From contig NZ_AULG01000013.1 of assembly GCF_000425165.1 (NCBI RefSeq), forward strand, positions 154,615 to 218,614: a stretch of 64,000 bases of DNA, given 5' to 3'. Origin of the DNA: Photobacterium halotolerans DSM 18316. GTDB taxonomy: Bacteria; Pseudomonadota; Gammaproteobacteria; Enterobacterales; Vibrionaceae. The stretch's first letter is position 1, and each line of letters starts with the position of its first letter. This document shows positions 27,305 through 38,220 of the stretch, one piece after another. A model generated the notes under the pieces. That model saw nothing but the letters and a program-made list of their open reading frames with translations, had not been told where the DNA came from and ran no database searches. Made by a program: the position numbers and the translations under genes.

Positions 27305-28669
27305 ATGGAATCGATCAATCGATGGATGATAGCCGGCATCGCAAGTGCCAGCCTGATATCGCTGCCGGCACAGGCCCAGATAGGCCCGCCGGAAAAAGAT
27401 GAGCTGAAGTTCGGCTTTATCAAGCTGACTGATATGGCCCCGCTGGCCGTGGCGTATGAAAATTTCTTTTTCGAAGACGAAGGCCTGTATGTGTCACTGG
27501 AAGCCCAGGCCAACTGGAAAGTGCTGCTGGACCGGGTAATTGACGGCGAACTGGATGGTGCCCACATGCTGGCCGGGCAGCCGATCGGTGCCACCATAGG
27601 CATAGGTACCCAAGCAGAAGTGATCACGGCGTTCAGCATGGATCTCAACGGCAATGCCATCACGGTGGCCAATAACGTCTGGGACGCGATCAAGCCGAAC
27701 CTGGCGAAAACGGACAACGGCACTCCCCGGCACCCAATCAGCGCCAGCGTGCTCAAACCCGTGATTGCCTCGTATCAGGCGGACGGTAAGTCGTTCAACA
27801 TGGGCATGGTGTTTCCTGTCTCCACACACAACTATGAGCTGCGTTACTGGCTAGCCGCCGGGGGAATACATCCGGGGTATTACGATCCGGCCCACGGCGA
27901 CAACAGCGGCCAGCGTCAGGCGGATGTGCTGCTGAGCGTCACCCCACCGCCGCAAATGCCGGCGACGCTGGAGGCCGCGACCATTCAGGGATACAGCGTC
28001 GGCGAGCCCTGGAATCAGCAGGCCGTATCCAAAGGGATAGGCGTACCGGTGATTACCGATTACGACATCTGGCGTAACAACCCGGAGAAAGTGTTCGGGG
28101 TCAGCAAAGCCTGGGCCGATGCCTATCCCAATACCCATATTCGAGTGGTGAAAGCCCTGATCCGCGCCGCGCACTGGCTTGACGAAAAAAACAATGCCAA
28201 CCGGCAGGAAGCGGTGGCCTTACTCGCCCGCAGCCAGTATGTGGGGGCAGATGCCAGGGTGATTGCCAACAGCATGACGGGCACCTTTGAATATGAGAAA
28301 GGCGATATCCGCCCGGCGCCGGATTTCAATGTGTTCTTCCGCTACCACGCCACTTACCCGTATTACAGCGATGCCGTCTGGACCCTGACCCAGATGCGCC
28401 GCTGGGGGCAGATCCCTGAAGCGAAATCCGATGACTGGTATATGTCGATCGCCAGACAAGTCTACCGGCCGGATATCTACCGTCAGGCCGCTGAAGCCTT
28501 AATCGAAGAAGGCAAGCTGACGGCGGCCGATTTTCCTGACTTTGACCAGGAAGACGGTTTCCGTCCTCCCCAGCAAGGTTTTATCGATCAGATCACTTTT
28601 GATGGCCAACAGCCCAATGCCTACCTCAACAAGTTCGCGATTGGTCTGAAAGGCGACGACACACTGTAA
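27305..28669 (+). CDS. nrtA: Nitrate ABC transporter substrate-binding protein NrtA
   Basis: A 454-residue periplasmic binding protein of the NrtA/CmpA family. ATG 27305 is chosen because a signal peptide begins there ([11 protein letters not shown]...LPAQAQ, ~25 residues) and GAGG lies upstream. The family region [20 protein letters not shown] (about 34-53) and [20 protein letters not shown] match nitrate-binding members. It captures nitrate in the periplasm for NrtBC. Because it keeps a signal peptide it is not the cytoplasmic sensor NasS. Confidence 0.9.
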   Translation: MESINRWMIAGIASASLISLPAQAQIGPPEKDELKFGFIKLTDMAPLAVAYENFFFEDEGLYVSLEAQANWKVLLDRVIDGELDGAHMLAGQPIGATIGIGTQAEVITAFSMDLNGNAITVANNVWDAIKPNLAKTDNGTPRHPISASVLKPVIASYQADGKSFNMGMVFPVSTHNYELRYWLAAGGIHPGYYDPAHGDNSGQRQADVLLSVTPPPQMPATLEAATIQGYSVGEPWNQQAVSKGIGVPVITDYDIWRNNPEKVFGVSKAWADAYPNTHIRVVKALIRAAHWLDEKNNANRQEAVALLARSQYVGADARVIANSMTGTFEYEKGDIRPAPDFNVFFRYHATYPYYSDAVWTLTQMRRWGQIPEAKSDDWYMSIARQVYRPDIYRQAAEALIEEGKLTAADFPDFDQEDGFRPPQQGFIDQITFDGQQPNAYLNKFAIGLKGDDTL

Positions 28670-28681
28670 GGAGTACCGCTC

Positions 28682-29653
28682 ATGGCATCGATTCTCACAT
28701 TACCGGCTATCCCGAAACCAGCCCGGGTGATTCATTTCAGTCGCGGACTGGCCTTTCCTGCGCTGGGACTGCTGGTTTTTCTGGTGATCTGGCATCTGGC
28801 GGCCAGTCAGGTCAACACCTCGCTGGGGACTTTACCCGGCCCCGCGCAGACCTGGCAGCAATTCAGCGGTCTGGTGGACGAACATCAGCGTGAACGCAGC
28901 CGCGAAGCCGCGTTCTACGAGCGTCAGGAAAAGCGCAATACCGCCATACTGGCGCAAAATCCGCAGGCAGAGGTGAAAACCCGTGAGTACACAGGTAAGC
29001 CGACTTTCTTTGATCAGATTGGCACCAGTTTGCTGACCGTGGCCGCCGGTTTCCTGCTGGCTTCTGCCTTAGCCATTCCTGCCGGAATCGTGCTGGGGCT
29101 GAACAAGAGTCTGTACGCGGCCTTTAACCCTGTGATTCAGCTGTTAAAACCGGTGTCGCCGCTGGCCTGGCTGCCTATCGTCACCATGGTGGTGAGTGCG
29201 CTCTATGTCAGCGATGACCCTCTGGTGTCTAAGTCTTTTCTCAATTCGCTGTTTACCGTTGCGATGTGCAGCCTGTGGCCGACCTTGATCAATACGGCAG
29301 TGGGCGTCACCGCGGTCGATAACGATCTGCTCAACGTTAGCCGGGTACTCAAGCTGTCGCGCTGGCAGCATGTCCGAACCATAGTGCTGCCGTCTGCCGT
29401 GCCCATGATTTTCACCGGTCTGCGCTTGTCGCTCGGTGTGGCATGGATGGTGCTGATCGCCGCAGAAATGCTGGCGCAAAACCCGGGGCTGGGCAAGTTC
29501 GTCTGGGATGAGTTTCAAAACGGCAGCTCAGCCTCACTGGGCAGAATCATGGTGGCCGTTGTGACCATAGGTTTTATTGGTTTGCTGCTCGACCGCGGCA
29601 TGCTCAGCCTGCAACGACATTTTTCATGGAATAAACAGCTGAGCCTGCGCTGA
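28682..29653 (+). CDS. nrtB: Nitrate ABC transporter permease NrtB
   Basis: A 323-residue inner-membrane permease with an N-terminal helix (~22-40), a charged insert (~65-105) and a five-helix binding-protein-dependent transport core. The EAA-like loop is NVSRVLKLSRWQHVRTIVLPSAVPMIFTG, shown by key residues LPSAVP at ~240. It follows nrtA by 12 bp with RBS AAGGAG. The ~45-residue charged insert is typical of gammaproteobacterial NrtB. Confidence 0.9.
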   Translation: MASILTLPAIPKPARVIHFSRGLAFPALGLLVFLVIWHLAASQVNTSLGTLPGPAQTWQQFSGLVDEHQRERSREAAFYERQEKRNTAILAQNPQAEVKTREYTGKPTFFDQIGTSLLTVAAGFLLASALAIPAGIVLGLNKSLYAAFNPVIQLLKPVSPLAWLPIVTMVVSALYVSDDPLVSKSFLNSLFTVAMCSLWPTLINTAVGVTAVDNDLLNVSRVLKLSRWQHVRTIVLPSAVPMIFTGLRLSLGVAWMVLIAAEMLAQNPGLGKFVWDEFQNGSSASLGRIMVAVVTIGFIGLLLDRGMLSLQRHFSWNKQLSLR

Positions 29654-29678
29654 GTCAGCTGAAGACAAGGAGAGAACC

Positions 29679-30503
29679 ATGTCACGCGAATATTTATTGC
29701 TCAGTTATCTGGGAATGCGATTTCCGACGCCAAACGGCGAATTTGTGGCGCTGAAAGACGTCAACTTCACCATCAATAAAGGAGAATTCATTTCTCTGAT
29801 TGGTCACTCAGGGTGCGGTAAATCCACCGTGCTCAATCTGGTTGCGGGCTTGCTCGATGCAACGGACGGTGGGGTGATCCTGGAAGGCCGTGAAATTGAC
29901 GGGCCGGGACCCGAACGGGCTGTGGTGTTTCAGAACCATGCCTTGCTGCCCTGGCTGACCGTGTACCAGAACGTCGAGCTGGCGGTGAAGCAGGTCTGCA
30001 AAGGCAAAGCGTCGGCGGCGATCCGCGATGAGGTGATGCATTACCTGCAACTGGTGCAGATGGATCACGCCCATGACAAGCGGCCGGATGAAATCTCCGG
30101 CGGGATGAAACAACGGGTCGGCATTGCCCGGGCGCTGGCCATGCAGCCCAAGGTGCTGCTGATGGACGAGCCCTTCGGCGCGCTGGATGCCCTGACCCGT
30201 GCGCATCTGCAGGATGCCCTGATGGCGATTCAGGCCGAGCTCAATAACACCGTCATTATGATCACCCATGACGTCGATGAGGCGGTGCTGCTGTCAGACC
30301 GCATCGTGATGATGAGCAACGGCCCGGCGGCGACGATCGGCGAGGTGCTGGATATCGAATTGCCGCGGCCAAGGGACAGGGTCGCGCTGGCCGATGATCC
30401 GGTTTACCAGCGGCTGAGACAAAGCGTGCTGCGTTTCCTCTATGAGAAACAGCGCAAGGTGGAGCCGATCCCGGACAAGAAAAGCAACAAGAAAGTGGCC
30501 TGA
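29679..30503 (+). CDS. nrtC: Nitrate ABC transporter ATPase
   Basis: A 274-residue ABC ATPase. Walker A is GHSGCGKST (about 42-50), the signature is SGGMKQR (~139-145), Walker B is VLLMDEP (~159-165) and the switch His is in TMITHD. The DALTRAHLQ sequence after Walker B is typical of the nitrate/sulfonate/taurine group. It lacks the extra NrtA-like C-terminal domain of cyanobacterial NrtC, so it is the short NrtD/NasD-like type. It powers NrtAB. Confidence 0.9.
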   Translation: MSREYLLLSYLGMRFPTPNGEFVALKDVNFTINKGEFISLIGHSGCGKSTVLNLVAGLLDATDGGVILEGREIDGPGPERAVVFQNHALLPWLTVYQNVELAVKQVCKGKASAAIRDEVMHYLQLVQMDHAHDKRPDEISGGMKQRVGIARALAMQPKVLLMDEPFGALDALTRAHLQDALMAIQAELNNTVIMITHDVDEAVLLSDRIVMMSNGPAATIGEVLDIELPRPRDRVALADDPVYQRLRQSVLRFLYEKQRKVEPIPDKKSNKKVA

Positions 30504-30544
30504 TCGGGCGCAGCAGTGACATCGCGAATGTGCAGGAGAGTATT

Positions 30545-33079
30545 ATGTTGATGCAAAGAGAAAAATTACTGGTGGTGGGCAACGGCATGGTCGGCCATCA
30601 CCTGATTGAACAACTGGTGGCGAAGAACGCCCATCAGCGTTATCAGATCATTGTGCTGGGTGAAGAGCGCTTTGTCGCCTACGACAGGGTGCATCTGTCG
30701 TCGCTGTTTTCCGGCAGCGAACATCAGGATCTGCTGCTCAGCAGTGAGCAGTGGTATCAGGACAATGGCATTGAGTTGCTGCTTGGTGAGCAGGTTGTGG
30801 CGATTGATCGCGACAAGCAAAGAGTGACACTCGCCAGCGATACCCAGCTGGCCTATGACAAGCTGGTGCTGGCAACCGGTTCATTCCCCTTTGTGCCGCC
30901 TGTGCAGGGCAGCGACCGGGACAACTGCTTTGTCTACCGCACTCTGGATGATTTGTCGTCGATCAAAACCGCCTGTGCCGGTGCCAGAACCGGTGCCGTG
31001 GTGGGCGGTGGCCTGCTCGGGCTGGAAGCGGCAAATGCATTGCGCTTGCTGGGCCTGGAAACCCATGTGGTGGAATTTGCGCCCCGGCTGATGCCGGTGC
31101 AGATTGATGATGCAGGCAGTGCGCTGCTGAAAAGCAAAGTGTCTGAATTGGGTGTGCAGGTCCACACTCAGCGTGCCACCACGGCGATCACCGATGGTGA
31201 AACCGCGTATCACAGAATGAACTTCAGCGACCATGAGCCGCTGGAAGTGGATGTGATCGTCTTCTCTGCCGGTATCCGGCCGCAGGATACGCTGGCGCGC
31301 CAGTGTGGTCTGGAGATCGGCGAGCGCGGCGGCATTGTGATTAACGATGCCTGCCAGACCAGCGATCCGGATATTTACGCCATCGGAGAATGCGCCCTGT
31401 GGCAGCAGCGAATCTTTGGGCTGGTGGCACCGGGTTACAGCATGGCGCGCATTACGGCCGATCAGATTCTTGGCGTTGACAGCCGGTTCAGCGGCGCGGA
31501 TATGAGCACCAAGCTGAAGCTGATGGGCGTCGATGTGTCTGCCATCGGTAACTCGCTGGGTCAGGGCGAAGGCTGCCAGGAGATGGTACTGCAGGACATG
31601 CGCGCCGGTGTCTACAAGAAACTGGTGGTGAATGACGCCGGCGACAAACTGCTGGGGGCAATCCTGATTGGCGATAATCAGGACTATGACGCCCTGTTGC
31701 AATGCTACCTCAATGGCATGCCGCTGCCTGCGCATCCGGCTGAGCTGCTGTTTGATTGTTCTTCTTTGCAGGGCAGCAAAGACGCCGGTGCCATCATTTG
31801 TTCCTGCCACAATGTGACACGTGGTGACATCGCCGACGCGGTGCAGGCCGGGACGCACGAGCTGTCTGAATTAAAAAGCTGCACCAAGGCCGGCACAGGC
31901 TGCGGCGGCTGCAGCACTATGGTGAAAGCCATACTCGATGAAGAGCTGGCCGCCCTGGGCATGGAAGTCAATAACCACATCTGCGAGCACTTCGCTTATA
32001 CCCGTCAGGAGCTGTTCCATCTGGCCCGGGTCGAGCAAATTCGCAGTTTTGACGAGCTGATCGCCCGTCATGGTCAGGGGATGGGCTGTGATGTCTGCAA
32101 ACCCGCCGCCGCCTCGATTTTTGCCTCCCTGTGGAATGAACATGTGCTGGATGCCAGGCATCAGCCGCTACAGGACACCAATGATGCCTTCCTGGCTAAC
32201 ATGCAAAAAGACGGCAGTTATTCAGTTGTGCCCCGGATACCGGCCGGCGAGATCACCCCGGAAAAACTGATTGTGTTAGGGGAAGTGGCTAAGAAATATG
32301 ACCTGTACACCAAGATCACCGGCGGTCAGCGTGTCGATCTGTTTGGTGCTCAGCTCGAGCAGTTACCGGATATCTGGCAGGCGCTGATTGACGCCGGATT
32401 TGAAACCGGTCATGCCTACGGCAAGTCATTGAGAACCGTCAAATCCTGTGTCGGCTCCACCTGGTGCCGCTATGGCGTGGATGACTCAATGGGCCTGGCC
32501 ATTATGCTGGAGAACCGTTACAAGGGGCTTCGCTCACCGCACAAACTCAAGTTTGCCGTATCCGGTTGTACCCGGGAATGCGCCGAAGCACAGAGTAAAG
32601 ACATCGGTGTGATTGCAACAGAAAATGGCTGGAATTTGTATGTCTGCGGCAACGGCGGGATGCGCCCGCGCCATGCGGATCTGCTGGTGTCTGATCTGTC
32701 TACCGATGAGCTGGTGACCATGATAGACAGGGTGCTGATGTTCTATGTCCGCACGGCCGATAAGCTGCAGCGCACCTCCGTGTGGCTGCAAAATCTGGAG
32801 GGCGGTCTGGACTACCTGCGCAGTGTGGTGGTCGACGACAGCCTGGGCCTCAACGCCGAGCTGGAAGCGCAAATGAATCATGTGGTGGACACCTATCAGT
32901 GTGAATGGAAAACCACCTTGTCAACGCCGGAAAAACTGGCCCGCTTCCGCCGCTTTGTCAATGAAGGTGACGCCGCTGCAACACCGGATTACCGACGCGA
33001 ACGCGGTCAGCGCATTCCGGTTCGGATGGTCGATCCTAAGACGGAGTTAATTCAGCAAACAGAACAGGAGGGCGCATGA
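30545..33079 (+). CDS. nirB: NAD(P)H-dependent nitrite reductase large subunit NirB
   Basis: An 844-residue cytoplasmic enzyme reducing nitrite to ammonium. ATG 30545 lies ~7 nt after AGGAG; an in-frame GTG at 30530 is less likely. Order: FAD/NAD(P) oxidoreductase domain (LLVVGNGMVG at ~7; GAVVGGGLLGLEAA at ~151), a BFD [2Fe-2S] domain (IICSCHNVTRGD...CTKAGTGCGGC, ~415-460), a linker with a second Cys pattern (CDVCKPA), nitrite/sulfite half-domain, and the siroheme/[4Fe-4S] domain with SCVGSTWCRYG and SGCTRECAEA. Overlaps nirD by 4 bp. Expression expected from the nitrate-inducible operon. Confidence 0.94.
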   Translation: MLMQREKLLVVGNGMVGHHLIEQLVAKNAHQRYQIIVLGEERFVAYDRVHLSSLFSGSEHQDLLLSSEQWYQDNGIELLLGEQVVAIDRDKQRVTLASDTQLAYDKLVLATGSFPFVPPVQGSDRDNCFVYRTLDDLSSIKTACAGARTGAVVGGGLLGLEAANALRLLGLETHVVEFAPRLMPVQIDDAGSALLKSKVSELGVQVHTQRATTAITDGETAYHRMNFSDHEPLEVDVIVFSAGIRPQDTLARQCGLEIGERGGIVINDACQTSDPDIYAIGECALWQQRIFGLVAPGYSMARITADQILGVDSRFSGADMSTKLKLMGVDVSAIGNSLGQGEGCQEMVLQDMRAGVYKKLVVNDAGDKLLGAILIGDNQDYDALLQCYLNGMPLPAHPAELLFDCSSLQGSKDAGAIICSCHNVTRGDIADAVQAGTHELSELKSCTKAGTGCGGCSTMVKAILDEELAALGMEVNNHICEHFAYTRQELFHLARVEQIRSFDELIARHGQGMGCDVCKPAAASIFASLWNEHVLDARHQPLQDTNDAFLANMQKDGSYSVVPRIPAGEITPEKLIVLGEVAKKYDLYTKITGGQRVDLFGAQLEQLPDIWQALIDAGFETGHAYGKSLRTVKSCVGSTWCRYGVDDSMGLAIMLENRYKGLRSPHKLKFAVSGCTRECAEAQSKDIGVIATENGWNLYVCGNGGMRPRHADLLVSDLSTDELVTMIDRVLMFYVRTADKLQRTSVWLQNLEGGLDYLRSVVVDDSLGLNAELEAQMNHVVDTYQCEWKTTLSTPEKLARFRRFVNEGDAAATPDYRRERGQRIPVRMVDPKTELIQQTEQEGA

Positions 33080-33408
33080 GCTGGGATAAAGTCTGCGATC
33101 TGGATGCCCTGATCGCCAATTCAGGAATGGGCGCAATAGTGGGAGGGCGGCAACTGGCCCTTTTTTACCTGCCAACCCAGGAGCCAGCGGTCTTTGCGCT
33201 GGATAACTGGGACCCTATCGGCAAGGCGTTTGTGATTGCCAGAGGCATAGTGGGAGACATCAAAGGGGAAGTGTGTGTGGCCTCACCCCTGTATAAACAG
33301 CATTTTAGCCTGCAAACCGGCCAGTGTCTGGAGCAGCCCGACGTCAGTGTGCCTGTCTGGCCAGTGAAAGTAGAGAAAGGGGAGGTGTGGGTAGACACTA
33401 CCGCATAA
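33076..33408 (+). CDS. nirD: Nitrite reductase small subunit NirD
   Basis: A 110-residue Rieske-fold protein without the Cys-His iron-sulfur ligands, as is normal for E. coli-type NirD. It contains NWDPIGKAFVIARGIVGDIKGE, here noted by key residues, a stretch typical of NirD. It overlaps the nirB stop by 4 bp and is needed with NirB for nitrite reduction. It is the last gene before a strong terminator. Confidence 0.92.
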   Translation: MSWDKVCDLDALIANSGMGAIVGGRQLALFYLPTQEPAVFALDNWDPIGKAFVIARGIVGDIKGEVCVASPLYKQHFSLQTGQCLEQPDVSVPVWPVKVEKGEVWVDTTA

Positions 33409-33484
33409 CAGTGCCCGGTTAATACGACAAATTGCACCACACTCAGAAAATAACAAGCCGCGCATCATTGCATGACGCGGCACG

Positions 33485-33519
33485 AGCCAGCCAGAGGAAT
33501 ACTCATGGCTGGCTTTTTT
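33485..33519 (+). terminator. Intrinsic terminator after nirBD
   Basis: AGCCAGCCA (33485-33493) and TGGCTGGCT (33506-33514) form a perfect 9-bp stem followed by T6. It closes the nitrate assimilation transcript. The rest of the 33409-33733 gap shows no gene. Confidence 0.88.
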
Positions 33520-33733
33520 ATTCAATAACTTACGTTGACGTAAAATTGACGTTGTTAAATATTTACCATTCTGGGAATTACCAATTTTATTGTCAGTTAA
33601 TCTGCACCTTTTGTATGAATTTTGAGCGCTATCAAATTTTAGAACAGAGTTCTTCCCAATAACTCTATGCTCATCTATTCATACAGGAAGACTATCACAA
33701 TACTTTTGATTTAATTATCAGCAGGCTAACCCG

Positions 33734-35794
33734 ATGGGCATACAGTTTCTCGCTTCGATTGGCAGCGTACATACAAGTTTGCCGACCTTACCCTGCACGG
33801 CCTTTGGAAATGTGTCTCTTAATACGCCGGTGGGAAATTGCATTGATCATTTCGGTCACATCTGGCTGGCAGATACGGCGCATAATCGGCTGCTGGTGTT
33901 TGACTCAGATATGGAGCAGGTTCTGGCGACCTATGGCACGACAGGTGATGGCGAACAGCAGTTTAATATGCCGTTTCGTGTCTGCCCGCATCCTGATAAA
34001 AACTGGATCTATGTGAGTGATATCGGTAACAGACGGATACACATTCTGGAATACGACAAATCGCTGTCAATCCGGTCCGTAAAACGTTTTGGTGATGCGC
34101 CTGATATCGCGCTGAAAGGGCCCAATGGTATGGCGTTGTATCAGGGAGAACTGTGTGTTGCTGATGAGTTTTATGAAGGGGAGGGAGGAGCCAGCAGGCT
34201 GGTGGTCTTTTCAGAAGATGGTGAATATCGCCGCGCCATTCACCACATAGAGACCGACAGTGAACCGCTGCATTTTCTCTGGCCTCAGGGGATGAGTCTG
34301 GATGATAAGGGGTATTTATATATCGCAAATACCGGCTTTGCTACTGTCGTACGTTGTGACTGGCAAGGTAAAGGGGTGCCCTTTTCGGCATCAGGCCGCT
34401 GCTATATCGATAACCTGGCACTAGCCAGAGATGTCTCTGTGGCTCAGAACCGGATCCTTGTTCCTGGGGCAGAAGCTAACACGATTTCTGTGTATGACAT
34501 GGATGGCCGGTATCAGGGAGCTTTGGGCGGATTTTTCTCGCCAGTTCAAATCACAGCGGTTCACCACAGCAAGCGCTTGCTGATTACTGAGCCTTTTCTG
34601 GCATCACTGCAGTTGCACAGTGTGGATCTGGCTCAGGTATCCGGTGGAGAACGGGTATCGTCACGGGTTCTTACTACTGTGGGAGATGAACGGGATAATC
34701 CGGGCCAGTTTCATTTTATTACTGCTGTTGCGGGCACTGTGAATGCTGCCGCAAAAGCAGAGACTTCTTCACCGTTTAAACGGATGTTTGAGCATTGGTA
34801 TACACATCAACTGACGTTGCAGGAAACCTGGCTGAAAGCGTTTCAGCCAGCGGCAATGCCAGCCTGGTGGAATCTGGCCGTGTCTACTCAGCTTGAGTGG
34901 GTGCAACGTTGGCAACAGACGTGGATCCGCGTGATGCTGAACGATAAGTTTGATAATCCGGGCAAAGTACTGTGGATGGTCGACGCCGGTAATTTCCAGC
35001 TCCAGGCCAGTGAAAATGGTGCTCAGGACTCGGCGTCACCGGCTAGTTTACCGCTTATGCCGGGCTCACTGGGAATCGTCGCTTACCAGCCCGCTCAGCC
35101 CCTGCCCGGTCAGCTGGACGCCGATGTCCCCCTGATTATTGTCGGAAACTATCTCAGCGGCATAGTGACTATCTTTCAGTATGACGGCAGGATTGGCGAG
35201 CTTGTACCCTATACCAGCTTCGGGGGAATGGGCCGCTTGCCATGGCAGTTCAATAAACCTCAGGGTCTGGCTGTTGACCCTCTCACCAATGACATTTTCA
35301 TTGCCGATTCGGGAAATAACCGGGTTGCGCGATGGCGTTTACATCCGTCAGGCATTGTTGGACTGGTAGAGGTATTCGGTGAGTTAGGTCAGGGTAACGG
35401 GCAGTTTCATACGCCTACGGATGTCGCAGTGTGTGATTCCGGACGGCTGTACATTACCGATCAGAATAACAACCGGATCCAGGTCTTTGATAATGAATTG
35501 AACTGGCAATACAGTTTTGGTCAGCCGGGCTACAGCATTAACAGCGATCACTTTCTATTACCGACCAGTATTGATTACGACAACCAGCATTTGTTTGTGT
35601 CTGATCTGGTTAACCGGGCGATTAAAGTATTTGATGTAAACGGAACCTTCATTGACAGCTTCAGCGGTTTTGGGGCCGATACCAATAAAGGACAACTTTG
35701 GATGCCGTATTTATTGCATGCAAGGGACAATCATATTTACCTGCCCGACTGTGCGCTAAACCGTATCAATGTTTATCGCTTCGAACACCATTAA
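33734..35794 (+). CDS. NHL-repeat beta-propeller protein
   Basis: A 686-residue protein with NHL repeats in two blocks (about 30-330 and 470-686), separated by a helical, Trp-rich segment (~340-420). Clear units are IWLADTAHNRLLVFD, IYVSDIGNRRIHILE, IFIADSGNNRVARW, LYITDQNNNRIQVFD and LFVSDLVNRAIKVFD. There is no signal peptide or membrane helix, so it is probably cytoplasmic. NHL propellers bind proteins, peptides or nucleic acid. The next gene starts 14 bp downstream and a chemoreceptor follows, so it may be part of a sensory unit. No enzyme motif seen. Confidence 0.85.
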   Translation: MGIQFLASIGSVHTSLPTLPCTAFGNVSLNTPVGNCIDHFGHIWLADTAHNRLLVFDSDMEQVLATYGTTGDGEQQFNMPFRVCPHPDKNWIYVSDIGNRRIHILEYDKSLSIRSVKRFGDAPDIALKGPNGMALYQGELCVADEFYEGEGGASRLVVFSEDGEYRRAIHHIETDSEPLHFLWPQGMSLDDKGYLYIANTGFATVVRCDWQGKGVPFSASGRCYIDNLALARDVSVAQNRILVPGAEANTISVYDMDGRYQGALGGFFSPVQITAVHHSKRLLITEPFLASLQLHSVDLAQVSGGERVSSRVLTTVGDERDNPGQFHFITAVAGTVNAAAKAETSSPFKRMFEHWYTHQLTLQETWLKAFQPAAMPAWWNLAVSTQLEWVQRWQQTWIRVMLNDKFDNPGKVLWMVDAGNFQLQASENGAQDSASPASLPLMPGSLGIVAYQPAQPLPGQLDADVPLIIVGNYLSGIVTIFQYDGRIGELVPYTSFGGMGRLPWQFNKPQGLAVDPLTNDIFIADSGNNRVARWRLHPSGIVGLVEVFGELGQGNGQFHTPTDVAVCDSGRLYITDQNNNRIQVFDNELNWQYSFGQPGYSINSDHFLLPTSIDYDNQHLFVSDLVNRAIKVFDVNGTFIDSFSGFGADTNKGQLWMPYLLHARDNHIYLPDCALNRINVYRFEHH

Positions 35795-35808
35795 AAGAAG
35801 GAAACTGC

Positions 35809-36063
35809 ATGGATAATGTATTTCAGAAGGCTCGGGACAAGCGAATTCGTCAAGCAACTGCCAACGCAGAAAAAGGAATGACCGAGCAGCAGGTCACGCA
35901 GTCGCACATATTACTGGCCACACTTGAAGAGGCTGTGAATCATTTTGTTGCCAATAGCGGCGAAGATTTGAAATTGAATCAGGACAAAATACGTGAAATG
36001 CACCAGCAGCATCATCTCTGTCTGGAAGGCCAGAGATTGGGTGCCCCACATGAAAGTCAGTGA
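35809..36063 (+). CDS. Small helical hypothetical protein between NHL and chemoreceptor genes
   Basis: An 84-residue protein, start at ATG 35809 with AGAAGGAAA upstream. It is charged and predicted helical ([21 protein letters not shown]), with a His-rich stretch (MHQQHHLC) near the end. No family recognised. It lies 14 bp after the NHL gene, and its stop is 23 bp before the chemoreceptor start, so all three appear co-transcribed. Confidence 0.65.
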   Translation: MDNVFQKARDKRIRQATANAEKGMTEQQVTQSHILLATLEEAVNHFVANSGEDLKLNQDKIREMHQQHHLCLEGQRLGAPHESQ

Positions 36064-36086
36064 TTACGGGCAAGGGAGAATACAGA

Positions 36087-37724
36087 ATGAAAAACTGGTT
36101 TTCTGGATTAAGTATTGCTGCACGAATCTGGGCATTATTGGCACTGTTTGCTGTTGGATTACTGATCAATACGGTAATTAATGCCAGTAAGACCCGGGAA
36201 TTCATGGCAAACAACTATAAACAGGGTGTAGTTAATCTTGTTGAGAGTGCGGTTGGTATTATTGATTACTATTACGGGCTGAGTCAGGAAGGTGTTCTGA
36301 GTGAGGCTCAGGCAAAGGCTGCGGCAGCTGAAGCAGTCAGCGCCATGCGCTTTGATAATGGTAATTATGTTTTTATAGGCGATAAGGATGGTCTGCAACT
36401 GGCCAGCGGAATAAAAGCGCTGGTTGGTACCAATATTCTGAATTTAGAAGATGCGGAAGGATTCCAGTTTGTGCGGGAGCTGTATGTACAGTCCGGCCGG
36501 GGAGGTGGCTTTGTGGATTATGTCTGGACCTCCAGTGGCGACAGTGGTGTCAAAGAGCCGAAAACCAGCTATGCCGCAGAGTTTGGCCCGTGGAAGTGGA
36601 TGATTGGCAGTGGGATGAATATGCAAGCCTTACAGGCGGATATCCGGCAAGCTGAGATTATCTCAGCCACTAATGCCGCCATTATGCTGCTGATACTGTC
36701 CGTACTTGTTGTTGCGATTATTCGCTCCATCACCACACCGTTACGACGAACGGTGGAGGCAATGAATACTTTGTCGCGTGGTGAAGGGGATTTAACCCAG
36801 CGCCTCAGAGAAGAGGGCGCGCGGGAATTGGCGGACTTGTCGCGATACTTCAATCAGTTTGTCGCATCGGTTCAGCAGATCATGGTGCAGATCAGTACGG
36901 CGGGCACTCAGGTTGCCACGGCTGCCAATCAGGTATCGTCGTCAATCCATACCGTCGATGGCAATTTAAACCAGCAGCAAAACGATGTTGAACAACTGGC
37001 AACCGCCATGAACGAAATGCTGGCGACGGTAGAAGAAGTCAGCCGCCGTACTGTTGAAGCCAACGATGCCAGCTTGTCGGCAGCCAAAGGCACCTTGAAT
37101 GGAAAAGCCATTGTTGACAGAAATGTCGAGGAAGCCAATCTGCTGGCGGATAATATTGACCAGGCCAGCAAGGTGGTAGAGCAACTGGCCGCCAACAGCC
37201 GCAATGTGGATACCGTGCTGGAAGTAATCCGCGGGATTGCCGAGCAAACCAACCTGCTGGCATTAAATGCCGCGATTGAAGCCGCCCGTGCCGGTGAAGC
37301 CGGACGCGGTTTTGCCGTTGTTGCCGATGAAGTCAGAACCCTGTCGCAGCGCACTCAGGAATCGACGCTGGAGATCCAGAAAATCGTCGAGCAGTTGCAG
37401 TATGGTGCGGAAAATGCGGTGAAAGTGATGGCAACAGGGACAGAAAAAGCTGCCAATGCCTCGAAAATCTCAGCAGATGCCGGAGAGGCACTCAACAGCA
37501 TTAACGCCGAAGTACAGACAATTCAGGCGATGAATCAGCATGTCGCCACGGCGACCGAGCAGCAGACACTGACCCTTAATGATATCAACAGCAATGTAGT
37601 CAGCCTTAAAGACATGTCCTTGTCGGTGGCGACTGAGTCAAACCAAATGGCTCAGGCAAGCGATGAGTTAATCCATGTCTCTGCTGATCTGATGACGATG
37701 ATCAACCGGTTTAAGCTGGCCTAG
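36087..37724 (+). CDS. Methyl-accepting chemotaxis protein with single Cache domain
   Basis: A 545-residue chemoreceptor. ATG 36087 is preferred (AAGGGAGAATACAG upstream) over GTG 36060. Order: first membrane helix (~10-30), periplasmic single-Cache domain (~40-185, ending [14 protein letters not shown]), second helix (~193-213), HAMP (~214-267), and the MCP signalling domain whose hairpin tip is [20 protein letters not shown] (about 385-404) followed by [14 protein letters not shown]. It senses a small ligand in the periplasm and signals to CheA/CheW. Last gene of the apparent NHL operon. Confidence 0.92.
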   Translation: MKNWFSGLSIAARIWALLALFAVGLLINTVINASKTREFMANNYKQGVVNLVESAVGIIDYYYGLSQEGVLSEAQAKAAAAEAVSAMRFDNGNYVFIGDKDGLQLASGIKALVGTNILNLEDAEGFQFVRELYVQSGRGGGFVDYVWTSSGDSGVKEPKTSYAAEFGPWKWMIGSGMNMQALQADIRQAEIISATNAAIMLLILSVLVVAIIRSITTPLRRTVEAMNTLSRGEGDLTQRLREEGARELADLSRYFNQFVASVQQIMVQISTAGTQVATAANQVSSSIHTVDGNLNQQQNDVEQLATAMNEMLATVEEVSRRTVEANDASLSAAKGTLNGKAIVDRNVEEANLLADNIDQASKVVEQLAANSRNVDTVLEVIRGIAEQTNLLALNAAIEAARAGEAGRGFAVVADEVRTLSQRTQESTLEIQKIVEQLQYGAENAVKVMATGTEKAANASKISADAGEALNSINAEVQTIQAMNQHVATATEQQTLTLNDINSNVVSLKDMSLSVATESNQMAQASDELIHVSADLMTMINRFKLA

Positions 37725-38220
37725 ACGCCAGCTCTGGATTTCCGTATCCGCGGGAATGACGACATAACATTATGATATTAAACTAAAAATACCCGTCTTC
37801 CTTTAACGCCGTGCCAGGCGACAACCTGAAAGGTTGAAGTAAGTCATGTATTGGGGAGGGAATGTGTGACAGGCTTTTGCCCCATTGTTGGTTAGAGGGG
37901 CAGTGCTTGTCCGGGCATTTTTTTGTTGCCCGGCAAAGCGGGCAAACCTTTCAGGTTGAGTTAACCCAGACGAGCGTACTTTCAGGTCGCTCGTCTGCGG
38001 TGAAGACATTGCAAAACAAGGCCGTTGTACTGATTTGTTGCCTGAAATCACACTGTGGTTGATTCAATACATCAACCCTGAAACCGTGTTCTAGTCTTGG
38101 AAACGGGATGTTTAGGGGGGGCTTGATAGAGCGCTTTGGCGGTAGCGTGGTTTGGGGTAATTCTGAGGATTTTGCGGGTATGTCGCGCTTACGTTTGGTG
38201 GCAATCTCACCATTTCCGGA

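Noticed and set aside
27305..28669. NrtA-like protein as NasS sensor
   Set aside because: It keeps an N-terminal signal peptide and lies with nrtBC, so it is the periplasmic binding protein, not the cytoplasmic sensor.
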